From the NCBI GenBank assembly GCA_026210745.1, contig CP110630.1, positions 3,534,001 through 3,598,000 on the forward strand: a stretch of 64,000 nucleotides of DNA, given 5' to 3'. The notes beneath the pieces were generated by a model. The model had not been told where the DNA came from and ran no database searches. It saw nothing but the letters and a program-made list of their open reading frames with translations. Of the stretch, positions 10,891 to 21,670 are shown in pieces. The translations under genes and the position numbers were made by a program. Source of the DNA: Exobasidium rhododendri (lineage: Eukaryota > Basidiomycota > Exobasidiomycetes > Exobasidiales > Exobasidiaceae). How positions within the stretch are numbered: position 1 is the first letter of the stretch; each line of letters starts with the position of its first letter.

Positions 10891-13800
10891 ATGACGACAA
10901 TGGCAGGCTACGGTCAGCCTCTAGGAGCGCTACCTGCCATCAATGCAGGCCCTTCCATTCGACAAAACAGCGGTAGCAGCAAGTCACCGGTCAAGCAGAG
11001 AAAGCAAGAGCCAATAGCAGCTGCCCGACAAATCCCACAGGTCAAACCCGCTAAAGCTCCTACCTCATCGTCTCCAAGTAAGAAGAAGATTACTAATATG
11101 AAGTCCAGGTTGCCAGAAGTGGGCCCTACGATCAGAGATATCGAGAACGGTGTAGTCCATATCACTGGCAAGATGCTCGGTCAGGTGAGTTGGAGTGCTT
11201 CTCTCACCGAGGAAAGTATTCGTGTTCCACTGACTCACGAGCGTCGTCTTCTGTCCAGGGTGGGTTTGCGAAAGTGTACCAGGTGCAAGGCTCGGATGGA
11301 AAGCCAATGGCATTCAAGGCGATACTGAAAGAGGCACTCCTCAACCAACGCAAGAACCGGCAAAAGGTGCGTGAGGTCTTACTGCAGGTGTGATGCTGCT
11401 TATTGACGTTTGCTACGCCTTCTACCGCCTACTAGGTCTTGGCAGAGATCCTCATCCATCGATCCCTCTCACACGCTAACATCGTCAAGTTTTACGACCT
11501 CTTCCAAGATGAGTCCAACATATACTTTAAGCTAGAGCTATGCTCGAATGGCAGCATGAACGACATGGTTCGAGCGAGAGGTCGATGCCTAGATGAAGAA
11601 GCACGATTCTACATGGTGCAACTGCTAGCTGGGTGCAAGTACATGCACAACAATCACGTCATTCACCGAGATTTGAAGCTCGGGAACATCATGCTGGACG
11701 CCGATATGAATATCAAGATTGGTGACTTTGGTTTGGCAGCCTTGTTGAAGGATCCAGAGGAGAGGAAAAAGACGCTATGTGGGACGCCGAACTACATTGC
11801 TCCGGAGATTCTGTACGAAAGCAATGGAACTGGACATAGCTTCGAAGTGGATGTCTGGTCTGTTGGTGTCATCTTGTACACACTCTTGATCGGCAAGCCA
11901 CCGTTTCAGACGACGTCCGTTCCTGCCATCTACGAAAAGATTCGCAAGAATGACTATAGTATTCCCGAGTACATTCACCCGGCTGCTACCGACCTGATCA
12001 AGAGAATCCTCACACACGATCCTTCTGCCCGACCTACTCTGGTGCAGATAATGCATCATCCTTGGTTCACCTGTGGCCCGATCCCACTCTTTATCCCTTC
12101 GACCGGTACGAAGATGGTCCCACACTTGACTCTTCCTCGAACAGAAGCTGAATCGAAGCGGAACCTACAGACGGTCAAGGAGCTTTCTGGATGGAGGGAC
12201 GATGCCGATGATGAGATTGAAGACGAGGACGAAGAAGACGGCGTGCATCAGTCTGCCAAAGAGAAGCGAAAAGTGCAAGAAAAAGCAGAAGAAGAGAGGG
12301 AGAGGATGGACTACGAATTTGAGAAGGCCATACAGCCTGGTAGCTCACTAGCTGATTTCCTGCAGATGGGTCGAGCTGCTCTGGTAAAGGCACCAGCTCA
12401 GACGAGCGCGCCACTACGATCGAGGCCAAGTACTGGCCTAGCTAGACAATTGAGCGCGCTGTCCATCAGTCGACAACATCAGGGCATCAGTCCGCTTACG
12501 ACGACCAAAGGCGGAGGAGTCGACGATGGCATGAATGGAGGAGAGCACAACGACAAAGAGAATATCCAGCAACAGCCTGCATCTAGGATGCTACCCCCAT
12601 CAACGACATCTGCAAGACTGCGATCGGAATCGAATGGGATCGAGGAAAGACGAATGCTCGGACAAAAGGCAAGATTGGTGGCGGCAATGTCTACATCGAG
12701 CAATCTGGGCAGCCTGAACAGCAGCAGCAGCACTAAGCTGAACCGTCGTGCAGAGGAGACGAGTGCCACCACCAGCAGCACAATTCCTCTCTCCTCCTCC
12801 TCCTCCTCCAATAACAAGAAGTCGGAATCCATCTCGAGCATGGATGTCATGATCCACTACCTAGGACAAGCCATCGAGTGTTATCAGTCTAGGATGGAGT
12901 TTATCCCGCTCGACGCGCAAGGCAAGGAAGTGCACTTGCTCCAGTCGACTCATGTGGATGATGCGGAGAATGCCATCCGTGAGAGACCCGTTGATCCGAC
13001 GCCGTACATTGTCTGCTGGATGGACGAGATGGACAAGTATGGTTTGGGGTACGCTTTGAGTGACGGTACCGTTGGTGCTTACCTGAAGGACGACTCCAGT
13101 ATTACAGCAAACGCGCTGCGTAGTCACTTTGACCACATCAGCAAGGCAAAGGTGACTCGCTCTATCAAGGAGTTTGGCGGCACCGTCACCACCACCACGC
13201 CACAACGAAGGGAGAACTTTGTCATTCCGACTGCACAGTCTTCTGAGTCTGCTGCCCCATCCATGCCCAAGGAGGTGCTTCGCAAATTCAAGGTCTTGTC
13301 CTACTTTGAGGAGAAGATCTCGTCTCGGTTAGGAGGCTTCGACGTGGGAAAGTCGAACCTCGACGGCAACACCGTGACGGGCATGCCGTTTGTCTGGAAA
13401 TGGTACCGATGCTTGCAGGCGATTGTGTTCCGTCTCAGTACGGGCACGATCCAATTCAACTTTTACGATCACACCAAAGTGTTCTTGAGTCAGGAAGGGC
13501 TGGTCATCTCGGCAATCGTCACGGACAAAACGGGAGAAGCACAACCTATCCGGTCATGGTCTTTAACCGAATTCTTTTCCATTGCTGACAAGACTCGATC
13601 TCAACGCGAACAAGATGCACAGTCGAACCTGGCCCTTACAACGCATGAAGAGAGAAAGACTGTTCGACTGCTCGTTTCGAAGGTGCGATATGCTCGCGAA
13701 ACGTTGATCAAGATCTCCACCAAAGACTCTAGCTCGGCCAGTATAGCTTCTAGCAACCCGGCTTCAGCGTCTGTGGCCGCCACCAGGTCTTCAAAAGCGA

Positions 13801-13934
13801 CCACAACAAGTACGGCCACTTCCCTTGCTCTTACCGGCAGTAGTGCTAGCTTGGCATCCCTTGGCACGCAGATGGCTCGGTCCGGTAGCGGTCAAAGTAT
13901 CGGCAGTACAAAGTCAACCGGCGTCCGTCGATAG
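10891..13934 (+). CDS. PLK1: Polo-like kinase (Cdc5/Plo1/PLK1 family)
   Basis: Three exons, 10891-11184, 11259-11366 and 11436-13934, join in phase 0 to give 966 aa. The first intron splits the glycine loop (GKMLGQ then GGFAKVYQV). The kinase domain spans about residues 85-345, with AFKAILKEAL (catalytic Lys), IHRDLKLGN (~210), GDFGLAALL (~230) and an activation loop KKTLCGTPNYIAPE whose Thr matches the Polo activating site. Residues ~380-600 are disordered, with acidic and Ser-rich runs. Two polo boxes follow (~605-690 and ~765-845): VCWMDEMDKYGLGYALSDGT carries the conserved Trp, and FNFYDHTKVFLS carries the His/Lys pair that holds phospho-Ser/Thr ligands. The ~90-residue Ser/Ala/Thr tail is longer than in most Polo kinases. 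Its role is mitotic entry, spindle function and cytokinesis. Confidence 0.96.
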
Positions 13935-14412
13935 ACACGTTCACCTTTGCCAACGTCCATGCACGCCTTCGCCTATCTTTCCATCACTCTATCCCTTTAG
14001 TCTCCCCACATTCTTGCAAACCATTCACCTTCTCCCCACCCATATTCCGCCCATCTGCCCATCATAGCTTCCTTTATGCTCTTGTTGTCTCCATCTCTTG
14101 TCCCCTCTCCTCTCTTTCCCTCATCATCATCATAATCATCATAATCATCATAATCATCACCATTCGAAAGGACCAGATTAATCCAACACGCGTTCACAGT
14201 AGCGCGAACTTCTCAGATGCAATTATCTAAGCTTTAAATAGACGCGTCCACCCGTACGATACGTGAGGCTGAATATATATGATCTTCTGCTGAGCGGTTT
14301 TTTAGGAGGGCGAGGCATACACGCACACCCTTCCCTTTCATCACTTTGTCTTCCCGGCACTGCAGGCGCATTTCCTTTGCTGTCCTACTAGCTTTTAAGG
14401 GGAGGTACTAGA
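13935..14412 (+). promoter_or_regulatory. intergenic: 3' region of Polo kinase gene and RAD16 promoter
   Basis: No gene is seen in these 478 bp. A CAT/AAT-type microsatellite lies at 14121-14163. TA-rich motifs follow near 14236 and 14273, and a pyrimidine-rich leader precedes the RAD16 start. Confidence 0.5.
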
Positions 14413-17400
14413 ATGGTGCGTCCAGTTCGATCGACTCGATCACGAGCCTCGATGAATGAAGGCCCGATCATCATCAAAGACGATGACCTTGATGACGACG
14501 ACACACCCTCGCCGTTCAAGAGTCACGAACATTCTGGGGTGACTTCCGGTTTGAATACCCCTGCAACGAGCATCTCAGAAGGCGATACTTCGAAGGTGTC
14601 CGCAAGAAGCTCTGCCCTCTTTCTTGAAATGGACAGATGTCTTGATGGTGGATCAGACGTGGTACCATCGTCGAAATTGTCGAATGGCAGAGTGGCAAAA
14701 AGGGAGGACGATGAAGGCGAAGACGCAGAATCGCCGCCACTGAAGAGAAAGAGATTAGCTACCAAGACTCTCGTTGCCAAGAAGCAAGAAGCTGAAGAGA
14801 AAGACGAAAGAGAGGATACACTACCTATAAAGCGGACTTCCCGCGTGAATCGTAGAGTCAAAAGAGAGCAGGACAGCATAGATCCAGAGGAGAAGAAGAC
14901 CATACTAGAGGACTCCATCGTACACCTGGGGGGTGCATCCGACAGCAAAACAACAAGCAGAGGCAAAGGGAAGGGGAAGGTCAGAAATGTAGTCAAAGAA
15001 GAGGCGGTGGCTCGATTGCCACCACTTAAGAACAAGGGCAAGGGCAAGGCAGTGGAAGCAGAGACAAGCTTCAACTATGAGGACTTTGCCATGGATACCG
15101 ACGATGAGTTGGCTGCAGTTAGAAAGGTCGAAGGTACTGCTGAGAAGTACAATGACGAAGCGGAAGAGTCTGACATACAAGACGTGGACAGCGCCTTCTC
15201 TGAGCTGTCAGAGGAAAGTCTCTCCGACTGGGAGGAAAGCAATACGCGAGCTCCAAGAAGGCAAAAGAGGCGTCCTGCTGGCGTCAGCTTCCTCGAATCC
15301 GACATTTCATCATTCGACGAGGCTGAATCGGATGGCGAGTCCGATGGCAGCAGTGCAACGGAAGATGTACCTTTGGCCCAGCTGGCCGGCTCGAGCGCAG
15401 GAGGCGCAGCTGCTGAAGCTGCTCACGGGAGCATGCAGGAAGACGCACAGTACGAGACGGCAAAGCAGCGTGCAAAGAGAATCAAGAGAGAATTGAGAGA
15501 GCAGAGGGCCAATGCAAGAGCAGGACGAACAGGTCGAGCGCGAAGAGTGAAGAAGAAGTCGCAGTATGAAAAGAATAAAGATGTGTTGGTGTCTCATCAT
15601 CCTGAGCTGAAATCTGTCTGGGAGAATCTTAGAGCGACTCCAAGTCAAAGTTTTATCAAGGCGGATCAACCGGTGGGTCTAAGTATCAAGCTATTGCCAT
15701 TTCAACTAGAAGGCCTGAACTGGTTGATCAAGCAAGAAAAGTCGATTTGGAAAGGAGGTGCATTGGCTGATGAAATGGGAATGGGCAAGACGATTCAGAT
15801 TATCAGTCTGCTTCTGTCTGACCGGAAGAAGCCGAACCTGGTCATTGCCCCCACGGTTGCCATTCTTCAGTGGCGTAATGAAATTGAAAAGTACACGGAA
15901 GGTTTCAAGGTGATTGTCTGGCACGGTGCGAATCGATCGTCGGACACGGAAGAATTGCGAAAGGCAGACGTAGTCTTGGCCAGCTATGGAGTATTAGAGA
16001 GCTCGTTCCGGAAGCAAGTCTCAGGCTTTAAGCGCAAGGGTAATTTGGTCAAGGAGAAGAGTGCCATACACTCGATTGCATGGCACCGAGTCGTGCTAGA
16101 CGAAGCGCACAACATAAAGGAAAGATCCACGAACACAGCAAAAGGAGCATTTGAATTGAAAAGCTCGTTCCGATGGTGCCTTTCTGGTACACCTCTGCAA
16201 AATCGAGTAGGTGAATTGTACAGCATGATTCGTTTCTTGGGAGGCGATCCATTCGCCTTCTACTACTGCAAGCGATGTCCTTGTAAGTCATTACACTGGC
16301 AATTCAAAGATCGCAGAACTTGTGACAAGTGTGGACATACGCCTATGCATCACACTTGCTACTGGAACAATGAAATCTTGAAGCCCATTCAAAAGTTCGG
16401 TACTACCTTAGGAGAGGGCAAGGACGCATTCGAGAGACTTCGATTGCTGTTGGACCGTGTTATGCTGCGAAGAACAAAATTGGAACGAGCGGACGACATG
16501 GGCTTGCCACCCAGAACAGTCGTCGTTCGGCGAGACATGTTCAACGAAGAGGAGGAAGATCTCTACGAGTCGTTGTACAGTGCTACCACTCGTAAGTTCT
16601 CCACGTACCTGGATCAAGGTACGGTCTTGAACAACTACTCCAACATCTTCACCCTCTTGACACGCATGCGCCAATTGGCGTGTCACCCTGACTTGGTCCT
16701 GCGCTCCAAGACGGGCATCACTGCCAATTTGTTGGGGAATGATCAAGGTTCGATTCATGTTTGCCGAATCTGCCAGGACGAAGCAGAAGATGCTATCATG
16801 TCGAAGTGTCGTCACATCTTTTGTCGTGAATGTGTTCGACAGTGGGTCGGAGATGGTATCGTAGAAGCTGGGGAGACGGCACCGGAGTGTCCATACTGCC
16901 ACGCCACTCTGACGATCGATTTGGAAGGCGAAACCCTTGAGCCAGCAAGAGGGGGACAAGAATCCGGCCGCCAAGGAATTTTGTCCAAACTAGACATGAA
17001 CAAATGGAGATCTAGTTCCAAGATTGAGGCGTTGCTCGAAGAGCTGAACCAAGTGAAATCGGAAGACAAGACGATCAAAAGTCTGGTATTTTCTCAATTC
17101 GTGAACTTTCTAGATTTGATCGCCTTTCGCTTAACGAGAGCAGGCTTCACCATCTGTCGTCTAGAGGGAAACATGTCACCAGAGGCCAGGAACAAGACGA
17201 TCAATCATTTTATGAACAATCCAGGCGTGACGGTGTTTTTGGTTTCGCTCAAAGCAGGCGGAGTAGCCTTGAATCTAACAGAGGCCTCTCGTGTCTTTTT
17301 GATGGATCCTGCTTGGAATCCTTCGGTGGAAACGCAAGCGATGGATCGGATACATCGATTGGGACAACATCGGCCGATTGTTGTGAAGCGATTCGTCATT

Positions 17401-17535
17401 GAGAACAGCATCGAAGATCGAATCATTGATCTGCAGTACAAGAAGCTGGCCATGATCGAAGCGGCAATCGGAAAGGATGATTCGGCCATGGGAAGACTGA
17501 GCGTGTCGGATATGAACTTCTTGTTCCGTCTTTAG
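14413..17535 (+). CDS. RAD16: RAD16-type SNF2 ATPase with RING finger
   Basis: A single exon encodes 1040 aa. The first 390 residues are charged and disordered with several basic patches. The SNF2 ATPase begins near residue 415: LLPFQLEGLNWLIKQEKS, GGALADEMGMGKTIQIISLL (Walker A, ~453), VLDEAHNIKE (DEAH, ~562), and LSGTPLQNRVGELYSMIRFL. A Cys-rich insert (CKRCPCKSLHWQF, CDKCGH, HHTCYWN) sits between the SNF2 lobes, as in RAD16. A C3HC4 RING follows at ~783-830 (CRICQDEAEDAI, CRHIFCRECVRQW, CPYCHATL). The C-terminal helicase lobe has LVFSQFVNFLD and MDRIHRLGQHRPIVVKRF. In yeast, Rad16 with Rad7 performs global-genome nucleotide-excision repair and has E3 ligase activity. Domain order and length fit RAD16 better than RAD5, since no HIRAN domain is seen. 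Confidence 0.96.
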   Translation: MVRPVRSTRSRASMNEGPIIIKDDDLDDDDTPSPFKSHEHSGVTSGLNTPATSISEGDTSKVSARSSALFLEMDRCLDGGSDVVPSSKLSNGRVAKREDDEGEDAESPPLKRKRLATKTLVAKKQEAEEKDEREDTLPIKRTSRVNRRVKREQDSIDPEEKKTILEDSIVHLGGASDSKTTSRGKGKGKVRNVVKEEAVARLPPLKNKGKGKAVEAETSFNYEDFAMDTDDELAAVRKVEGTAEKYNDEAEESDIQDVDSAFSELSEESLSDWEESNTRAPRRQKRRPAGVSFLESDISSFDEAESDGESDGSSATEDVPLAQLAGSSAGGAAAEAAHGSMQEDAQYETAKQRAKRIKRELREQRANARAGRTGRARRVKKKSQYEKNKDVLVSHHPELKSVWENLRATPSQSFIKADQPVGLSIKLLPFQLEGLNWLIKQEKSIWKGGALADEMGMGKTIQIISLLLSDRKKPNLVIAPTVAILQWRNEIEKYTEGFKVIVWHGANRSSDTEELRKADVVLASYGVLESSFRKQVSGFKRKGNLVKEKSAIHSIAWHRVVLDEAHNIKERSTNTAKGAFELKSSFRWCLSGTPLQNRVGELYSMIRFLGGDPFAFYYCKRCPCKSLHWQFKDRRTCDKCGHTPMHHTCYWNNEILKPIQKFGTTLGEGKDAFERLRLLLDRVMLRRTKLERADDMGLPPRTVVVRRDMFNEEEEDLYESLYSATTRKFSTYLDQGTVLNNYSNIFTLLTRMRQLACHPDLVLRSKTGITANLLGNDQGSIHVCRICQDEAEDAIMSKCRHIFCRECVRQWVGDGIVEAGETAPECPYCHATLTIDLEGETLEPARGGQESGRQGILSKLDMNKWRSSSKIEALLEELNQVKSEDKTIKSLVFSQFVNFLDLIAFRLTRAGFTICRLEGNMSPEARNKTINHFMNNPGVTVFLVSLKAGGVALNLTEASRVFLMDPAWNPSVETQAMDRIHRLGQHRPIVVKRFVIENSIEDRIIDLQYKKLAMIEAAIGKDDSAMGRLSVSDMNFLFRL

Positions 17536-17889
17536 AGACTCATACCGCCTACCACTTGCTATTCTCTCTACCTACGAGAGCATCTCTTAACATCATCTGG
17601 ATGCCACCACGATACTTCTTTGACTTTCAACGTCACGCTCCATCACACTTGTATTTACTCAACTTGACATATATATATCGAACAAGAAAGCACATCTCTC
17701 GAAGTGAGCTTTCTCTGGCTGTGTTCACATCGTTGTGTATACGTACTGCTTCTTAGACGTCTGGCCACGCGAGGTCAGATTGGGCCATTTCTTAGTTCAC
17801 TTTAAAATTACGATCAGACGCGCCGCGAGAGAATTTAGATTTGGTGTTGCTCTCGACTACTACTTCTCGCTCCGTTCTGGCCATTTAGA
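17536..17889 (+). promoter_or_regulatory. intergenic: RAD16 3' region and NSE3 promoter
   Basis: A 354-bp space between two genes on the same strand. A TATATATAT run lies at about 17668-17676. Nothing coding was recognised. Confidence 0.45.
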
Positions 17890-19633
17890 ATGCCTACCTT
17901 CAGCAGACGCTCGAGCAGACACTCCCTGGCCAGAGATTCGAAGCCGGTCACTCAAGGAAACAGCTCACGGCGCTCTGATCGAAGAAACAATGTAGAGGAG
18001 GAGGAAGAAGAGGAAGAGGAATCAGGACGTTCAAGCAAACGACGAAGGCATCAGGCAACAAGCGGAGGCAACTCAAGGTCACGCCATCGAGATTCCTCAC
18101 CTGAGGAAGAAGAAGAAGCAGAGGGTCATGTAGAAGAAGACGAAGAAGAAGAAGAAGAAGAAGCGCTTGAAGCCGACGAAGAAGACGAGGAAGAAGCGGG
18201 TGGCGGAGTGGATGCCGGTCTCTGGGGACTGCATACAGTCGAAATTAAGAAGATCAAAGTGACTCAAACAGCCAGAAACGCAATGCAACAGATGGGGAAG
18301 GAGGTACGTAGAGATGCTGCATGGTGTAGGGATGGTGTAGCCTTGGAATTGGTCTTGTCTACATGCTCACAATAACTACACTTTTGACCATGCGTTCAGG
18401 ATGTCAAACGCAAAGCGAATGATTTGGCTCGACTGGCTCTCTTCTGTGAGCTGAACCGAGTCACTTTGAAACGGGAGGATATAAGAAAGAAGAGTGAGTC
18501 TGCCAGTCGTTCAGTAGTAGAGAAACATCGAGCTAAGTCCACCGACCCTCACAGTTCTGGACGACAAGTATAGCTCGAAAGCGTTTCCCATCATATTTAA
18601 TCGAGCGCAAAAGGTACTAGCGTTCACGTTTGGATACGAAATGGTAGAACTTCGAGCTAGGGGAACAGACAATGAGCAGATTGCAAGCGCCGTGCAGAGT
18701 CAGAGAGCGCAGGTGGAAGGCGAACAGGACGAAGATGGACAAGTGAGAGGTAAGTCCTTGCAGTATCATAATCATTGGTCAAGCCCTCTTCTGACAAGGC
18801 TGTATGAAACACGGCAGCTGGTACCTTGTCCAAGACGTACATTATACGCTCTCTACTTCCTGCAAAATTGATCGCTAAGATGGCGGCCCCTAACTCGAGC
18901 CTCCAAGCGATTGTTAGCGACGACAAGGAGACGGTCAACGGAAAGGCATTCGACGCGAAAGGGGTCATGCTGGATTGGCATAGATCGGGATCCGAGCTGG
19001 GAAGTATGGGCTTGCTATTCTTCATCTTGAGCATCATCTTGCTCAATGGCAGATCGATTCCAGACGGTGAGTTAGCGCAATTACTACTCGAAATTGAATC
19101 TATCTAACCTCCTCACCATCGCCTTCACTTTCGCATCTTCAGATCTTCTTCGTTCATACCTTCGACGCATGTCACTCGATCCACACAAAACGCTACCGGC
19201 CGCGCTGCAGTCCGACTCGAGCAAAGATGCCACCGAAGGAGGCACGACCTTGGACGACTTTTTGCAAACGTCAATCAAGCAGTCATACCTGGAGTGCACC
19301 AAAGTAGGAGCGGGAGGTCAAGGTGCCATGTCAATGGATCCCAGCGGCAATGCGACAAAGCGAGTCCAAGTCAAAGGCCGGAAGACAAGGGGTGGTGGTG
19401 GTGGTGGCGGCGGCGGCGATGAGAATGACAAATCGACCGAGGACTTTGAATGGAGATGGGGAGCAAGGGCCGAAAGTGAAATCACAGAAAAGGCTGTAGC
19501 AGAGTTTGTCGCTGAGATCTATCTTGTCTCGGAGGAGCAAGGAAACGGAGAAAGTCAGAGTAGCCGGGCAAAGAAGCAAGAGAATCTGATCAAGCATATT
19601 GAGAATGCCGCTGGTTCGCAGCTGATCGCATGA
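17890..19633 (+). CDS. NSE3: NSE3/MAGE-domain subunit of the SMC5-SMC6 complex
   Basis: Five exons, 17890-18303, 18400-18493, 18555-18749, 18818-19066 and 19143-19633, join in phase to give 480 aa. The first ~110 residues are basic then extremely acidic (long Glu runs). The MAGE homology domain follows: DVKRKANDLARLALFCELNR, REDIRKKIL, FNRAQKVLAFTFGYEMVEL, KTYIIRSLLP, then MGLLFFILSIILLNGRSIPD, the most diagnostic MAGE segment, and DLLRSYLRRM. The last winged helix is interrupted by a glycine run near 19390-19415 before EFVAEIYLVSEEQ. NSE3 with NSE1 and NSE4 forms the DNA-binding subcomplex of SMC5/6 in homologous repair. Fungal NSE3 proteins are usually 300-400 aa; the excess is the acidic head and Gly/Ser insert. 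Confidence 0.88.
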
Positions 19634-19739
19634 TCCTTTCGTCCTTCTTCTTTCTGTGAATAAATGTGTACGGGCAGAAGAATCCTGATGCAGGAAAGAA
19701 TAGAGATATGTGTCTCAGGATCTCTTTTCGCCATGTACG

Positions 19740-20053
19740 CTTCTGCCTCTATCAGATCGCATGCTAAATGAATTTAAGACAAAAAGACATAGAGGTGGAA
19801 GAGCTGGCCGTGCGCTCTGGCACAGAATTAAGGCTCAATCCAAGCTCCCTTCTACATTGATGCCTTCATTGGTTCGCTCTGTTTTGTGGTCTGGGTCGAC
19901 ACGCTGATCACGGCATCGACAATACTGCAAGCTATTCGAGTGCAAAAAGCAAAGCTGTCAGAGATGCGAAGAAGCCCTATCAAGGCAGAGAGGACAACTC
20001 TGTATCCCTGGACTGGTATCAAGTCGTGATGGACTTGCTTCGAGCTGGCTACG
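19740..20053 (+). pseudogene. decayed copy of the 38-39 kb two-module gene
   Basis: Reading across frames gives LNEFKTKR, then YIDAFIGSLC, then RHADHGI, then AVRDAKKPYQGREDNSVSLD and VVMDLLRAGYG. The intact gene at 38152-39258 has LENDFKNQ, WIDALLLDMDC, RHSAHGI, AVRKAEKFFKGREDKSISLK and VVVDLLRAGYG in the same order. The frame changes between the YIDA and RHADHGI parts, and a block matching about seven residues (VSLAWII in the intact copy) is missing, so the copy is broken. It ends TACG followed by GTAAGC, exactly where both modules of the intact gene meet a phase-1 donor. No start codon or 5' part is recognisable. Confidence 0.7.
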
Positions 20054-20569
20054 GTAAGCCAAGTGTATGCTACTGCCAGTAATTATCACTCAATCTAATT
20101 CTTCCGTGCAGATTAGAAAGCGCGACTCCGGTCCAGTTTGGCTGATTCCGACAGAAGGTGTAGGCTCGTACGCGTCAGGGCGACGTGTTCCTATAGCTCA
20201 AAGACTCCCCAAATCGCAGGAAAGTACCCCCCCCCAAATGCGCAGCTCTGATGGCACTGATACCTTTCAGGTACGCTTTGCCGAGCACTCATACACTCCA
20301 TAGCTCGTATGCGAGCGTCGTTCCCACGCGCGTGCGAGTGTTGTGGCAATACACGAGCAGGGGATACGATTGGATCCGATGTATATGTGCCGCAAGTGGA
20401 AGACAGACGAATGATACTGATCACGATACGTCTCCCTCAAGTGACATGTGTATCGCGTGTGAAGGAGAGCCATGATCGGAGCTGTGAGCGGCTTTAAAGT
20501 TGGAGTGACTGTACGGAAGATCACTAGTAAAGGAAGCAGAATTCTAAGAAGTTGATGTGCTACGATTTG

Positions 20570-21670
20570 CTGAGGACGGCTTCGGAAAACACCGCCCTTT
20601 TAAGAAAGAGGGACCGTCAGAGAACCGACACCCTCCTTGTCGACCGAAGCAAAGATCGTAGGTGCTAGTGTGAATGTTGTGATTGATTCCATGTCGTGGC
20701 AAATGGGCAGAAGAGAACTTTCCCGTTCCAAGACCATCGCACTTTTCACAATAAAGAGCCGGGGCCTCCATTCCCACGTTAAGCCGGGTCCTCTCTTTCG
20801 CTAGAATATCTATCTGTACTAAGCGACACAGATGAGGTCTATGACGTGGCGAATGGGCAGAGGACTTACTTGTTTCCTTTGTATCATCGCACTTTCCAAA
20901 GAAGGAGGCCCCTGCTCTTTCCCTCCAAGTAATGAGGTGTCGCTCTTTCAAAAAAGGAGGCCCCTGCCCTTCCCTCGAGGTAGTGAGGTGCCGTTTCTTG
21001 CTCTTACCGGCATAGTTGTCGAGACAATACACATTACCAAGTAGTACTGTGAACGCCTCTACCTCATCTATCGATCGTATTCGACATGTCTGACACCGTC
21101 AAGGTACCAAAAAATCAATGCGGTCATCGTTCACTCCTTTCACTTGCTATTCTCAAGCCGTGAGAAGGTCTCTAGCTGAAAGTTGCATGGCCAGTCCCTC
21201 CTGAAAGCGGACCGAGTAGGGTGTGAATTTTCCTCGCCTTGTTTCTTCTGTTCCACAGTCTCTGATCTTTCTGGATTATGCATCTTTGTGAATGATCAGT
21301 GTAGTCCTGTGGTGCCGATGAATAAGTGAAAGGCCGTTTTGGTGTATCGTTGTTACGTGTATCTTTCGCGGCCCATTCGCGCCCTCATCTCGATTAAAGT
21401 TTCACATTATACGGTGCCGTGACAAGGCGGTCTAATCTGATACGTTGCCGCAAGTCTCCGACTGAAAGGGTGAGGGGTGCGGGGCGAGCAAAGAAAAGGG
21501 GAACAATGATGGGATCGAGAATAGCAAGCAAGTATCACTACAACATTTTTAGTAATTATAGGCGAGTGAGAACTCCGCTTTTACAAAAAGAGCAGGGACC
21601 TCTTTTTTCATGCGACGGACAAAGGAGAACTAATTACTCTGCCTGTTTGCCGCATCGTTTACTTGAATGA
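20570..21670. repeat. diverged direct and inverted repeat family
   Basis: Copy A (20691-20775) and copy B (20841-20920) share an ATGWCGTGGCRAATGGGCAG start and an ATCGCACTTTYCA block, about 150 bp apart. A third copy, about 21580-21660, is inverted: its reverse complement gives CGGCAAACAGGCAGAG, then CTCCTTTGTC and a GAGGTCCCTGCTCTTTT end matching copy B. Inside copy B a 52-bp unit is doubled: AAGGAGGCCCCTGC occurs at 20902 and at 20954. The minus strand stays open across copies A and B (20544-21032, 162 codons). Its translation repeats a GxxFxxKCDxxxxTxxxSSAHxPRH-like pattern, also seen in weaker form in the inverted copy. This may be a remnant of a repeat-coding gene or a mobile element; no terminal repeats or transposase were seen. 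Confidence 0.65.

Noticed and set aside
14523-15074. 183-codon minus-strand Ser/Leu-rich frame
   Set aside because: Antisense to the charged N-terminus of RAD16; low-complexity complement of Glu/Lys codons.
16408-16974. 188-codon minus-strand open frame
   Set aside because: Antisense to the RING region of RAD16.
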